Below the pieces are notes generated by a model. It was not told the DNA's origin and searched no databases. It worked only from the letters and a program-made list of their open reading frames with translations. From Bombiscardovia coagulans (lineage in GTDB: Bacteria > Actinomycetota > Actinomycetes > Actinomycetales > Bifidobacteriaceae), in NCBI RefSeq assembly GCF_002259585.1, contig NZ_MWWS01000009.1, positions 105,398-169,397 of the forward strand: a DNA stretch of 64,000 nt, written 5' to 3'. Shown here one piece after another: positions 18,691 through 27,367 of the stretch. Every line of letters starts with the position of its first letter. Positions within the stretch are counted from its first letter, which is position 1. A program made the position numbers and the translations under genes.

Positions 18691-19113
18691 TTAGGACTGA
18701 CGCCCTTTTCCGAAAGCCCGTAAGCGCGTGGCATTCCAGTCAGAGCTGACCGTCAGAGGCATCGCTACATTCATGCCGGCAGTCTTGGCTGCATTGGATA
18801 CGGTACTTGGACCAGGCGCACCGAGACGACCTGGCTTGGGCGTCAGCACCCACACCGGCGTATCGTTCTCTAAAGATGTGGAAGCGTCGACAATGGTATC
18901 AGCCAAATCGTCTTCTTCGTCCCCATCGCGCCACCAGATGATTACCCCATCCACCTGTGCGTCGTAATCTTCATCTACCAGCTCCTCACCAGTCAGGTTT
19001 TCAATCCTCTGGCGGATGCTGTCATCGACATCATCATCCCAGAGCCATTCTTGCACAATAGACCCTGTGTGAAAGTCGAATTCTTCTGCTCTCTTGGTTG
19101 TAGTCTCAGCCAC
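18691..19113 (-). CDS. DUF3052 family protein
   Basis: A conserved actinobacterial protein of unknown biochemical function. The sequence shows FHTGSIVQEWLWDDDVDDSIRQRIENLTG, the acidic YDAQVDGVIIWWRDGDEEDDL, and PVWVLTPKPGRLGAPG typical of the family. The GTG at 19113 (VAETTTKRAEEF) is the likely start; a longer reading from a TTG at 19137 is possible. About 140 residues, soluble, acidic. Upstream 228 bases to the next gene show no other gene. Confidence 0.85.
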   Translation of the reverse strand: MAETTTKRAEEFDFHTGSIVQEWLWDDDVDDSIRQRIENLTGEELVDEDYDAQVDGVIIWWRDGDEEDDLADTIVDASTSLENDTPVWVLTPKPGRLGAPGPSTVSNAAKTAGMNVAMPLTVSSDWNATRLRAFGKGRQS

Positions 19114-19308
19114 ATATCCAGCATAGCAACTTACCAAGGACAGCGCTACATAGTAAGCCTCTTTTCTGAGAAAAATATCACAGTTATAGCTTGGACAACT
19201 GGATGATGGTGAGCAGTTTGAATATCGGCCAGTTATGAAACACGATCAGCGTAACCCTATAACAGGTACCCGAGCACAAGAATCTATCCATGCCAATGAA
19301 CGCTTACA

Positions 19309-19343
19309 AAGGCTTACCTTGCACCTAACAGCAGGCAAGCCTT
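19309..19343 (-). terminator. Probable terminator hairpin after the Lon-like protease gene
   Basis: Imperfect inverted repeat with AAGGCTT (19309-19315) pairing AAGCCTT (19337-19343), plus three further inner pairs. It overlaps the stop codon of the protease gene on the minus strand. No clear T-run follows. Confidence 0.4.
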
Positions 19344-20274
19344 ACTGTGGCGCAACAGTGGTGCAGTGAGGCAAAGCATCACCCCTCCCCTGCCCGATCT
19401 CCGTCAGCGCTGTATACGCTTCCTCCAATGTAGATACGCGTACATCTCGTAAACCTTGCGGAACATTGCCTACTACTTCTTTGCAATTGTCTGCTGGAGC
19501 TAAAAACCAACTCGCACCATCACGACGGGCCCCTATCATTTTCAAGCGGATACCACCAATTTCCCCTACTGTTCCGTCCTTATTCATGGTTCCGGTACCA
19601 GCTATGACCTGACCAGCAGTCTCATCTTGAGGAGTCAGTTTGTCGATAGCACCTAAGGTATACATAAGACCAGCAGAAGGTCCACCAATATCATCTACAT
19701 GCATGAATATTTTAATACCAGCAGTATTTTTTCCACGAGAACGCAAAAATTGCAAGGCTTGCGCACTAGCAACGTCCTGTGAGCTTGTCATAGCTTTATG
19801 GTTGGCCTGTTCATACTCTGCAACAGACTGGTCAGGAGGCATCACCACTTCTTTCGGCAGTACGGTAGCATGAGGATCTGCCCATCCGATAAGTGTTTGT
19901 ATACCAGAACCACCTGAAAGACCAGCTGCATTTACTGTAGTTAGCAACAATTTGCCATCAGCTTTGCTGTGATAAGTAGGGGCTCCCTTAACGGTAATCA
20001 CCGATTGGGAACCTGATGAACCAAGCACATCTTGAGTAGGACCTGGTGCCTCAACCACGTACGGACTGGGCGCAATGAACACGAAAACTGCCAAGAAGAG
20101 TGTGATAGCAAGAGCTGTCCGCCTGCGGCGGTGAGCACGAGACTCTTTTTTAGGCCTAATCAAAGTCCCTAGTGGAACATGCGGATCGGAATCCACCCCG
20201 GTTGACTGGTGAGTAGCTTGTGCGCTTGCCGCGTACGAAGAGCCTTCAGCGTGCAAATATGTCATAAGACCCAT
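19342..20274 (-). CDS. Secreted/membrane-anchored Lon-like serine protease (YlbL family) without PDZ domain
   Basis: One N-terminal membrane segment (about residues 53-72) precedes an extracytoplasmic domain beginning PSPYVVEAPGPTQDVLG, the YlbL start. The Lon-type protease domain has the catalytic Ser in DDIGGPSAGLMYTLG and the catalytic Lys in GTVGEIGGIRLKMIGA. In usual YlbL proteins a PDZ domain of about 90 residues lies between the ALxFL helix and the GGPSAG motif. Here the two are about 20 residues apart, so the PDZ is missing. At 310 residues it is correspondingly short. Divergent from the zincin gene. Confidence 0.85.
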   Translation of the reverse strand: MGLMTYLHAEGSSYAASAQATHQSTGVDSDPHVPLGTLIRPKKESRAHRRRRTALAITLFLAVFVFIAPSPYVVEAPGPTQDVLGSSGSQSVITVKGAPTYHSKADGKLLLTTVNAAGLSGGSGIQTLIGWADPHATVLPKEVVMPPDQSVAEYEQANHKAMTSSQDVASAQALQFLRSRGKNTAGIKIFMHVDDIGGPSAGLMYTLGAIDKLTPQDETAGQVIAGTGTMNKDGTVGEIGGIRLKMIGARRDGASWFLAPADNCKEVVGNVPQGLRDVRVSTLEEAYTALTEIGQGRGDALPHCTTVAPQ

Positions 20275-20386
20275 ATTATGGAAGAAAGCGACGAATTCGC
20301 TAACATGTAGATATGCAGGATCAGATTCTGTAATTACAGCCCAGCGTAAAAGCAGCTCGCAAGCGCAACCTAGAGGACGGAACAGT

Positions 20387-21952
20387 ATGGATGAGAACGC
20401 AATCCACCAATGGATGCTTGAGTGCTTCGGCCCTATACAGGGTGAGATGGCTTGGAAACAGTTCTCTCAACTGCCAGAAGAGATGAGACAACACATTATT
20501 GCCCAAAACGGGAACCAACTTCCTGATCCAGCTCAAGTTAAAGCAATGCTCAGCGCCTTTACCATGGGCGGGCTTAACACACCTGGAGATATGCAAAAAG
20601 CTGCTGAAGACGGACCTATCAATGTCAAACTCGCCAAAGCGCTTGCGCTCAATCAAGTACAAAGCAAAGATTCCGAGTCGGTCGTCAGCGCTGCTCAAGC
20701 TGAACAAGTAAGCAAAGCGATGAGTGAAGCAAACCTCTGGCTAGACGCCGTGAGCTCATTTGACCCTGCTTCCGGAAAACCTGACGCCCTCACACGCGCA
20801 TCTTGGGTTGAAGAAAGTTTGGCTTCCTGGGCGAAATTTGCTGCACCAGTCGCCCGGTCTATGAACCAAGCCCTCCTTCAGGTTTTAGGTTCTCGCTTTG
20901 GCAACCTACCAGAAGGCGAAATATCAGGCATGTTTGCTGGCCCAATACCCATCCCCATACCCGAAGGCCTCAAAGATCCCAAGACATTAATTAGCCTTTT
21001 AGGCAATACAGCATTTGCCATACAACTAGGGCAGGCCGCCGGTGAAATGTCGAGTGAAGTACACGGCTCTTTCGACCAAGGCATAGCACTGTCAAAAAAC
21101 TCAGCAGGTGGGCTGATTGCTCAGAACGCTGCCGAATATGCCGCATCTCTTGAACTCGATCCAGAAGAAGTACTGAACTTCTTAGCTTTACATGAAGCTG
21201 CACATGCACGACTCTACGGATCTGTACCGTGGCTTATGCCTCGATTCGAAGCTCTCATTAGCAAGTATGCGCGCGGTATTGATATTGACCTCGATGCCAT
21301 GCAAGATCAAATTGATCAAGCAGTTGGGTTAGACCCCGAATCCATGGCCGGGGCCATTAATCTAGGAAAAGTTGGCATGCAAGATACAGAAGAACAAAAA
21401 GAGGCTATGAACAGCCTCGAGACACTGCTGGCCTTGGTTGACGGCTGGGTGGACTGCGTGGTCTGGCGGGCTGGAATGGCTCACCTACCACACCTGGAAC
21501 AATTAAGAGAGATGATGCGCCGCCAACGGGCAGTAGGTGGTCCAGCAGAACACACCTTTGAGACCCTCATTGGTTTACAACTCAGACCGAGGCGCTTACG
21601 TGAAGCTGCCGATGTCTGGGAGCAACTTACTGTTCGTTCCAGCATTCAGGAGCGTGATGCACTGTGGTCACACCCTGATCTCCTGCCCCAATTACCGAAT
21701 GATAATCCTACCGATATCTCCGTCATCGAAGAAACTGGCACACCAGACAGCGGTAAGATTCCGACTCACCATGCTGACAGTCAATCTTCCTCACAGGCAA
21801 ACCAGCCTCAGTCAGCTCCAAGTAGGATTGACTGGGACGCGGAACTGAACAAACTCTTGGATGACGATGCACATTCTGGAGATAAGGGGGCAACCAACAA
21901 CGAGGACCAGCCTGGTGATACTGGAGAAGACAACCACCCCAAGCAAGACTGA
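20387..21952 (+). CDS. DUF2342 zinc-dependent metalloprotease-like protein
   Basis: A 521-residue actinobacterial zincin_2 family protein. The zinc motif is LHEAAHARLYGSVPWL (HEAAH). The upstream PxPxPEGL region (GPIPIPIPEGLKDPKTL) and downstream DGWVDCVVW and LxPRRLREAADVWEQLT are family hallmarks. The last about 70 residues are acidic, Gln/Ser-rich and probably disordered. A GAGGACGGA site precedes the ATG. Its location opposite a YlbL-like protease and beside a UvrD2-like helicase is the conserved actinobacterial neighbourhood. Proteolytic activity has not been shown here. Confidence 0.9.
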   Translation: MDENAIHQWMLECFGPIQGEMAWKQFSQLPEEMRQHIIAQNGNQLPDPAQVKAMLSAFTMGGLNTPGDMQKAAEDGPINVKLAKALALNQVQSKDSESVVSAAQAEQVSKAMSEANLWLDAVSSFDPASGKPDALTRASWVEESLASWAKFAAPVARSMNQALLQVLGSRFGNLPEGEISGMFAGPIPIPIPEGLKDPKTLISLLGNTAFAIQLGQAAGEMSSEVHGSFDQGIALSKNSAGGLIAQNAAEYAASLELDPEEVLNFLALHEAAHARLYGSVPWLMPRFEALISKYARGIDIDLDAMQDQIDQAVGLDPESMAGAINLGKVGMQDTEEQKEAMNSLETLLALVDGWVDCVVWRAGMAHLPHLEQLREMMRRQRAVGGPAEHTFETLIGLQLRPRRLREAADVWEQLTVRSSIQERDALWSHPDLLPQLPNDNPTDISVIEETGTPDSGKIPTHHADSQSSSQANQPQSAPSRIDWDAELNKLLDDDAHSGDKGATNNEDQPGDTGEDNHPKQD

Positions 21953-22010
21953 TAACTGTATCCGTATGTGACCACTTATTTGGTCCATCCCACAATAACG
22001 TAAATGCAGT

Positions 22011-23516
22011 TTAGACAAACCGCGAGGGTGAACGCTGCCCTCCACCAGTCCCATCTTTTCTATCAGCAAATGAAATATGAAGGCTCTCTGATGCTCTGGT
22101 AACAGCTACATACATAAGCCGTCGTTCCTCCTCGAGAGCAGCTCCAGACTGTGGGGAACCAAAAGGTAGTAATCCTTCGGAACAGCCTACGAGAAAAACG
22201 TGATTGAACTCCAGACCTTTTGCAGCGTGGATGGTTGAAACGGTCACCAGACCCTCCCCTTCTCCCCGTAACGTCGCTATCAGCTCTGTAGAGTCCAACT
22301 GAGACAGTTCTGCCGCTGATATTGATCGTTGCCAACCATTGTCAGTGCGAACCCTATAGTGGATACCTGCCTGCTTGAGGGCAGTACACATAATTTTTTG
22401 CTGGGCATTAATTCTGGTAAGAATCGCGCATTGCCCTGGCTGAGCGCCCCTACTTAGTAACCGCTCTATCCGACGTACAACTCCCTGTGCTTCATCCATA
22501 TCAGAGGGATAACGCATGCAATTTACTCGAGGCCCGTCCTCTTTGGGAGAGCTCAGTTTGAGGTAGTCTGCACGTTCTGGCGAAGCAGATAAAATTCGAT
22601 TGGCGTAAGACACCACTTGAGGAGTAGACCGATAATCCGTGTTGAGTTGTATATCTGCGCTGACAGGCGCAAATTCATGATCGAAATCCAAAAGGTAATA
22701 TGAACTGGCGCCAGCAAATGAATAAATAGTCTGCGCTGGGTCTCCCACCACACAAACTGAGCTCTGCTTATTCAGCCACAACTCCATCAGCCTGTGCTGA
22801 AGCGGGGATACATCCTGGTATTCATCCACTGTCAACCAACCCACTTGTTGTCTGATTTTTTGAGCAGCCTCTTCGAACTCTTCTAATACGTGGCAAGTCA
22901 TCAATAAGATGTCGTTAAAGTCAATAGCTCCATGGGCAGTTTTCTCTGTCTCAAATGCTTCAATTACATCAGCCATCTTGCTTGTTTCCAAGGCAGCTGG
23001 CGGATTTCTATGGGTTGCAGCACAAACACGACTATATTCTTCTGGAGCAATGAGCGACACTTTAGTCCAATTCACTTCATCCAATAAGTCTCGCAATTGG
23101 ATCGGATCCGGGTCATCCAACCCGGTAACCCGTTGAAAGGCTCGTGCCATAAAAGGACGTAGGTCCTCAGCCACTTGTGGAAAATACGCATCGGTAATGT
23201 CTGCCCATACTCGTCGTAGCTGATGAAGAGCAGCGGAATGGAAAGTCGCTGCCGTAACTTCTTCACTCACACCAAGCTTCGTCAAGCGCGAGCGCAGTTC
23301 ACCAGCAGCTTTTACAGAAAAGGTAACCGCAAGAGTACGACTGGGATCCCAAGCCTGGCAGGCACAGGCATACGCGATTCGGTGAGTGATTGTACGAGTC
23401 TTACCCGCACCTGCACCAGCAATGATGCGAACAGGACCGTCGACAGTCACAGCTGCTGTGTGCTGGGATGCATCTAGTCCTTCTAACAAATCATCGGTTG
23501 TTTTACGCTCACTCAC
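22011..23516 (-). CDS. UvrD2-like superfamily I DNA helicase, short form
   Basis: ATP-dependent 3'-5' helicase. Motifs in order: Walker A IAGAGAGKTRTITHR, motif Ia AVTFSVKAAGELRSRL, Walker B TVDEYQDVSPLQ, motif III GDPAQTIYSFAGA, motif IV LNTDYRSTPQVV, motif V VSTIHAAKGLEFNHVFLVG and motif VI EERRLMYVAVTRA. At 501 residues it ends soon after motif VI, so the C-terminal HRDC domain of mycobacterial UvrD2 is absent. The start is GTG. It is convergent with the DUF2342 gene and divergent from the APH-fold gene. Confidence 0.9.
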   Translation of the reverse strand: MSERKTTDDLLEGLDASQHTAAVTVDGPVRIIAGAGAGKTRTITHRIAYACACQAWDPSRTLAVTFSVKAAGELRSRLTKLGVSEEVTAATFHSAALHQLRRVWADITDAYFPQVAEDLRPFMARAFQRVTGLDDPDPIQLRDLLDEVNWTKVSLIAPEEYSRVCAATHRNPPAALETSKMADVIEAFETEKTAHGAIDFNDILLMTCHVLEEFEEAAQKIRQQVGWLTVDEYQDVSPLQHRLMELWLNKQSSVCVVGDPAQTIYSFAGASSYYLLDFDHEFAPVSADIQLNTDYRSTPQVVSYANRILSASPERADYLKLSSPKEDGPRVNCMRYPSDMDEAQGVVRRIERLLSRGAQPGQCAILTRINAQQKIMCTALKQAGIHYRVRTDNGWQRSISAAELSQLDSTELIATLRGEGEGLVTVSTIHAAKGLEFNHVFLVGCSEGLLPFGSPQSGAALEEERRLMYVAVTRASESLHISFADRKDGTGGGQRSPSRFV

Positions 23517-23673
23517 CTTCCTATTGTCTCAAAGCTCATACCCGAAGAGGTTGGTCGACCGCTGTTTTGCGCCCTGAGCAGTGGATAAGTGAATTTCTTC
23601 CTAAGCATGTTGAAGCTGTATGTAACGCGGTCTGTGTGCACCAGAAAGGCACCTCTTGTACTAGTCTGGAAGT

Positions 23674-25341
23674 GTGACTGAACGAACAAAGCTAACTCTC
23701 GTTGCTCTGGCATCTGCCGCTATGCCAGACGCCTACTTCACTGGCGCCCGCGCATCTGATCAAGCGAACATAACAGATGAAGCAGATGGTATTGACTGCG
23801 CAGTAGTACAGAATGCTTCAGGCAGGCTCTATGACGTTTGGGCCACTAGTACTGAGCAAGGCAAGGCTCGACTGAGCAAACGGGTAAAAGCTGCGGAAGC
23901 GCTGGAAGATATACGAGGCATAAGGGCCTTGGGTTTTGGCGTTGAGCAGGTACTGAGTTACCAACCCGGTGTTGGCGCTAACAGTCCGACTGGAGATGTG
24001 GCAGTAGCTATCATGACTCACACTCCCGGCCACACACAGAGTTTGAAGCTACTAACCAACGAAGAGTGTGCTGCTGTTGGCACAGCCATTGCAGCCATTC
24101 ACAGGATTGATCCTCAGCCTTTGCGTGAACGTTTTTACCCAGCCTTCAATACCCGTGAGATTACCGTCCAACTTTCCGCCTGGATCAACAGCCTTAAGCA
24201 TGCAGGCCATGTTCCCAGTGAAATTACTGATTCCTGGTCCCGCATCATCGACACTGAAGGCTTGTGGTCTTTCAACACATGCATGGTCCATGGAGGTTTC
24301 AGTGATGGTGATTTACTCTTCTCTAATACTGGGCTTACTGCCATTCATAATTGGCAGAATATGCAAGTCAATGATCCTGCACGAGACTTAGCCTGGATGT
24401 TCGCTAAACTTGACCAGAATGGTCGTGATGCCGTCATTGCCGCATACGGTCGAATGATGGGGTCTAGGATGGACGATCTCATCATGTTACGAGCGAATTT
24501 ATGGTTACAAATGGAACAAGTCGGCGACTTTATCCTAGCCCTTGAACAAGCCGATAATGATAAAATAATCCGTTTTAAAGCTCAAGTGGAGCGCCTTGCG
24601 GAACAGTTAGCTGACCGAGCACCAAGGTCATTCGCGCCTGCTTCTGGTACCGGCAATGTGAGACAACCTAACCCAACAGGCAGGCACAGCAAACCGGTAT
24701 CCAAAACAGCAACGCCTCAATCTAACGATTCAACAGATACTTCGGTCACCATGACAGTCGGTTCCCTCCCGCAAGAGAGCAGTCAATTGCAGGCAGCTAC
24801 TCCCAGCCCACAACCGACTGCAGCTGATATAGATGACGATGCTACTGTGGCCCGACCAGTCTATCGGAAACCAGAACAGTCATTACGACCAGGAAATGCC
24901 ACAAGCACAGGACGGCACGCAGCTGTAAAAGCCCCCACCCTGCCAGATATGACCGGCTCACATCAGTCCTCATCAACCGATTTTGTAGCACCAGAAGAAG
25001 CCTTATCTGTGGATGTTCCAGCCAGCACCGGTAAACACATGAGGATTCCTCAGTCCGGCAAGGAGTCCAAGGAATCAGAACCTCACAACCTCAAAACTGA
25101 AGCTATACAGCAGGTTGATATGAGTCATATCGCCCAGCAGCAAACTGAAGAGGCTCATCAACGCAAAAAAGAACCCGCTGACCCGGGCCAATCGGCTCAT
25201 AACCAAGATGCAGATGAAGCAGTGAGTTCAACAAGCTCTGGTACTCAAACTATTATCATTAATCCCCATCAGGTATCTGAAGAACCCAAATCAGCCCAAA
25301 CCCAACTGGTTGCTCGACCAGCAGGCGAGGATGACAAATAA
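23674..25341 (+). CDS. APH-fold protein lacking catalytic residues, with long disordered tail
   Basis: Residues 1 to about 310 have the aminoglycoside/macrolide phosphotransferase fold: a conserved (A)AIHRIDP helix and a Brenner-type loop. The catalytic positions are altered: HGGF at 206-209 has Gly208 where the family has the catalytic Asp, Asp213 replaces the metal-binding Asn, and Asn226 (IHNWQ) replaces the second metal-binding Asp. The tail (about 320-555) is Gln/Ser/Pro-rich and carries three T-G-R/K-H motifs at 335, 412 and 452. The start is GTG. Probably a pseudokinase adaptor, not an antibiotic resistance enzyme. It sits in the conserved UvrD2-APH-DUF3107 neighbourhood. Confidence 0.8.
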   Translation: MTERTKLTLVALASAAMPDAYFTGARASDQANITDEADGIDCAVVQNASGRLYDVWATSTEQGKARLSKRVKAAEALEDIRGIRALGFGVEQVLSYQPGVGANSPTGDVAVAIMTHTPGHTQSLKLLTNEECAAVGTAIAAIHRIDPQPLRERFYPAFNTREITVQLSAWINSLKHAGHVPSEITDSWSRIIDTEGLWSFNTCMVHGGFSDGDLLFSNTGLTAIHNWQNMQVNDPARDLAWMFAKLDQNGRDAVIAAYGRMMGSRMDDLIMLRANLWLQMEQVGDFILALEQADNDKIIRFKAQVERLAEQLADRAPRSFAPASGTGNVRQPNPTGRHSKPVSKTATPQSNDSTDTSVTMTVGSLPQESSQLQAATPSPQPTAADIDDDATVARPVYRKPEQSLRPGNATSTGRHAAVKAPTLPDMTGSHQSSSTDFVAPEEALSVDVPASTGKHMRIPQSGKESKESEPHNLKTEAIQQVDMSHIAQQQTEEAHQRKKEPADPGQSAHNQDADEAVSSTSSGTQTIIINPHQVSEEPKSAQTQLVARPAGEDDK

Positions 25342-25393
25342 TACCGACACAACAATTGCTAGTAAGCAGCAAGAAAAATAGGAGATAGACAGT

Positions 25394-25618
25394 ATGGATA
25401 TTGAATTTGGTATCAGGAATGTGGCACGACCAGTTTCTTTCAGCACTGCTGCCAAGGCAGATGAGGTAGCTGCCACCGTAGAAAGCGCCTTGAAAAGCGA
25501 CAACGCTATCGACATTCTTGATGACAAGGGACGACACATCATCGTTCCTGCCGGAGCTTTAGGGTATGCAATTATCGGTTCTGACACCACACGACCAGTT
25601 GGTTTCGGTGCCTTGTAA
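25394..25618 (+). CDS. DUF3107 family protein
   Basis: A 74-residue actinobacterial protein: MDIEFGIRNVARPVSFSTA at the start, DEVAATVESAL in the middle, and the conserved GRHIIVPAGALGYAIIG with a C-terminal FG. An AGGAGA site precedes the ATG. Function unknown. Its place beside UvrD2-like and APH-fold genes is conserved in relatives. Confidence 0.88.
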   Translation: MDIEFGIRNVARPVSFSTAAKADEVAATVESALKSDNAIDILDDKGRHIIVPAGALGYAIIGSDTTRPVGFGAL

Positions 25619-25644
25619 ACGTATCACTCTTTTAGGTACACGCC

Positions 25645-25693
25645 ATTATTGCTCGTTCAAGCTATTTTGCCCCTGGCTTGAACAAGCAATAAT
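25645..25693. terminator. Long inverted repeat between DUF3107 and PHP genes
   Basis: An 18-bp inverted repeat (25645-25662 with 25676-25693, one C/A mismatch that becomes a G-U pair in minus-strand RNA) with a 13-nt loop. It overlaps the last codons of the PHP gene and follows DUF3107, so it can serve both convergent genes. No T-run on the plus side. Confidence 0.6.
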
Positions 25694-26569
25694 AGTTTCT
25701 ACTACTGCGGGAGAAGTCGTGTACTCACCCAAACGGTTTGGCTTGCCTTTTCCATGCCAATCTGAACCGCCAGTGACCAACAAATCTAGCTGACCAGCAA
25801 GCTTTAATAACCGTTCACGCTGTTCAGGTGGATTATCGCGATGCCATACTTCAAGGCCGTCCAAGCCTAAGTGAGCCAGTCTACTAATGTGTTCGTCAGA
25901 AAGCAGGACAGCGTTTCGTCCTACGGCTCCAGGATGAGCAATGACCGCAACTCCTCCAGCAGCTTTTACTGTTTGGACAACCAATTCTGTACTCGGGGAC
26001 GGCGTTGGTAGATAATACTGACTGTGTGAAGAGCACACACCAGCAAAAGCTTCAGAGCGATTCTTATATATGCCAGCTGCTATCAAAGCGTCCGCTATAT
26101 GTGGCCTGCCAACGGTGGTACGTTCTCCCTCCTTAACTTGGGCTAGTACATCTTGCCAGGTAATCGGATAATCACAAGATATCAAGTCGACCATGTGACG
26201 TGCTCTATCTAACCTGGCTTGACGCGTAGAGGTAAACAGTTCAGCGAGAGCAGTATTGCTTCTGTCATAGCCATAGGCCAGCACATGCACAGAAATACCT
26301 TGCTCATCAGCGGTTATTTCAGTGCCTAAGATGAGTGAGAATCGACGCTCGTTGGCAGCTTGCCTGGCTTGCGTCCAGCCCTGACTTGTGTCATGGTCAG
26401 TGATCGCCACACCAGCCAACCCAGCCTGTATAGCCTGGTCCATCATTTGCTCTGGGGTGCAGGTGCCATCAGAAAACACGGTATGGCAGTGCAAGTCCCA
26501 TCCACCTGTATAGGGCTGCAAATCCCCAGAGTCAGCTTGCTCATGGTACCCATGCAACAAATGCGTCAT
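25646..26569 (-). CDS. PHP-domain phosphoesterase
   Basis: Metal-dependent phosphoesterase of the PHP superfamily, YciV/TrpH-like; relatives hydrolyse 3',5'-nucleotide diphosphates or trim RNA ends. Metal ligands are visible in WDLHCHTVFSDGT, VAITDHDTSQGW, LGTEITADEQGISVHVLAYG, VAVIAHPGA and VTGGSDWHGKGKPN. At 307 residues it is normal for the family and has no polymerase domain. The stop lies inside an inverted repeat shared with DUF3107. Confidence 0.88.
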   Translation of the reverse strand: MTHLLHGYHEQADSGDLQPYTGGWDLHCHTVFSDGTCTPEQMMDQAIQAGLAGVAITDHDTSQGWTQARQAANERRFSLILGTEITADEQGISVHVLAYGYDRSNTALAELFTSTRQARLDRARHMVDLISCDYPITWQDVLAQVKEGERTTVGRPHIADALIAAGIYKNRSEAFAGVCSSHSQYYLPTPSPSTELVVQTVKAAGGVAVIAHPGAVGRNAVLLSDEHISRLAHLGLDGLEVWHRDNPPEQRERLLKLAGQLDLLVTGGSDWHGKGKPNRLGEYTTSPAVVETIIACSSQGQNSLNEQ

Positions 26570-26634
26570 ACTTGTATCGTAGGCTGCTTAGTGCACAGTT
26601 TCACATCGGCTTGTCCTGTTGAGGAGTGTTCCTT

Positions 26635-27285
26635 ATGAATTCATCTACTTCGTCACAAAGACTAACGGGATGGCGTAACAGCAGTACATGGACATATGGC
26701 ATAGCTCTCGTTGCTTCAGCTCTCGCCCTACTCGTTTCCTTCATTGTCGCTATAGATACATTACAGATGGCTCGTCACCCAGGAGACAAACTCAGTTGCG
26801 ATGTTAATTCGACGCTTTCCTGCACTACCGTCGCACAATCATGGCAAGCGGAGCTCATCCACGGTAGCAACTGGAGTATCCCTAATGCATTCTTAGGTAT
26901 TGCAGCAGAATCTGTGTTTATTACTATCTGTGTTATCGGATTGACAGGGGCATTATTGCCAAAATGGTTTAACCTGGCGAGTTGGTGGGGAAGCCTATCT
27001 GCTCTTCTGTATGCGTATTGGCTATTTAGTCAATCTCTCTTTGTCATCAAAGCCCTGTGCCCTTGGTGCTTGGTGCTCATGTTCTCCACGACTATCCAAT
27101 TTATGGCGCTGACCCATGCCACTGTATGCTTGCACAATGTACCATCATTGCAAGGGCGCTTTGCTGGCTTAGGGAAGCAGTTAAGGAACTACTACCGCCT
27201 TTACTACGACCTTATGGTAGATACTGTATGGGTAGTGGCCCTTGTAGTTGTCATCGTAGTAGTTGATGGACAAGCTCTTTTCTAG
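26635..27285 (+). CDS. Vitamin K epoxide reductase family protein
   Basis: Membrane quinone-dependent disulfide oxidoreductase that in bacteria reoxidises a DsbA-like thioredoxin-fold partner. Five hydrophobic segments are visible. The loop Cys pair is in LSCDVNSTLSCTTVAQS and the active-site motif is KALCPWCLVLM (CxxC), with the conserved Ser/Asn in WSIPNAFLGI. I prefer ATG 26635, nine bases after GAGGAG, to the upstream GTG. The DsbA partner is not adjacent in this window. Confidence 0.9.
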   Translation: MNSSTSSQRLTGWRNSSTWTYGIALVASALALLVSFIVAIDTLQMARHPGDKLSCDVNSTLSCTTVAQSWQAELIHGSNWSIPNAFLGIAAESVFITICVIGLTGALLPKWFNLASWWGSLSALLYAYWLFSQSLFVIKALCPWCLVLMFSTTIQFMALTHATVCLHNVPSLQGRFAGLGKQLRNYYRLYYDLMVDTVWVVALVVVIVVVDGQALF

Positions 27286-27367
27286 ACATGCTCGCCTCAA
27301 AGCGAAACGACAGTCAAGTCTGTGAGTAGGCTCAAGAGCAGGCAAACATTCACCACTAAGGAGACTC

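Noticed and set aside
23674..25341. Aminoglycoside or macrolide resistance gene
   Set aside because: The fold is right but the catalytic Asp and metal ligands are replaced, and the gene sits in a conserved housekeeping neighbourhood.
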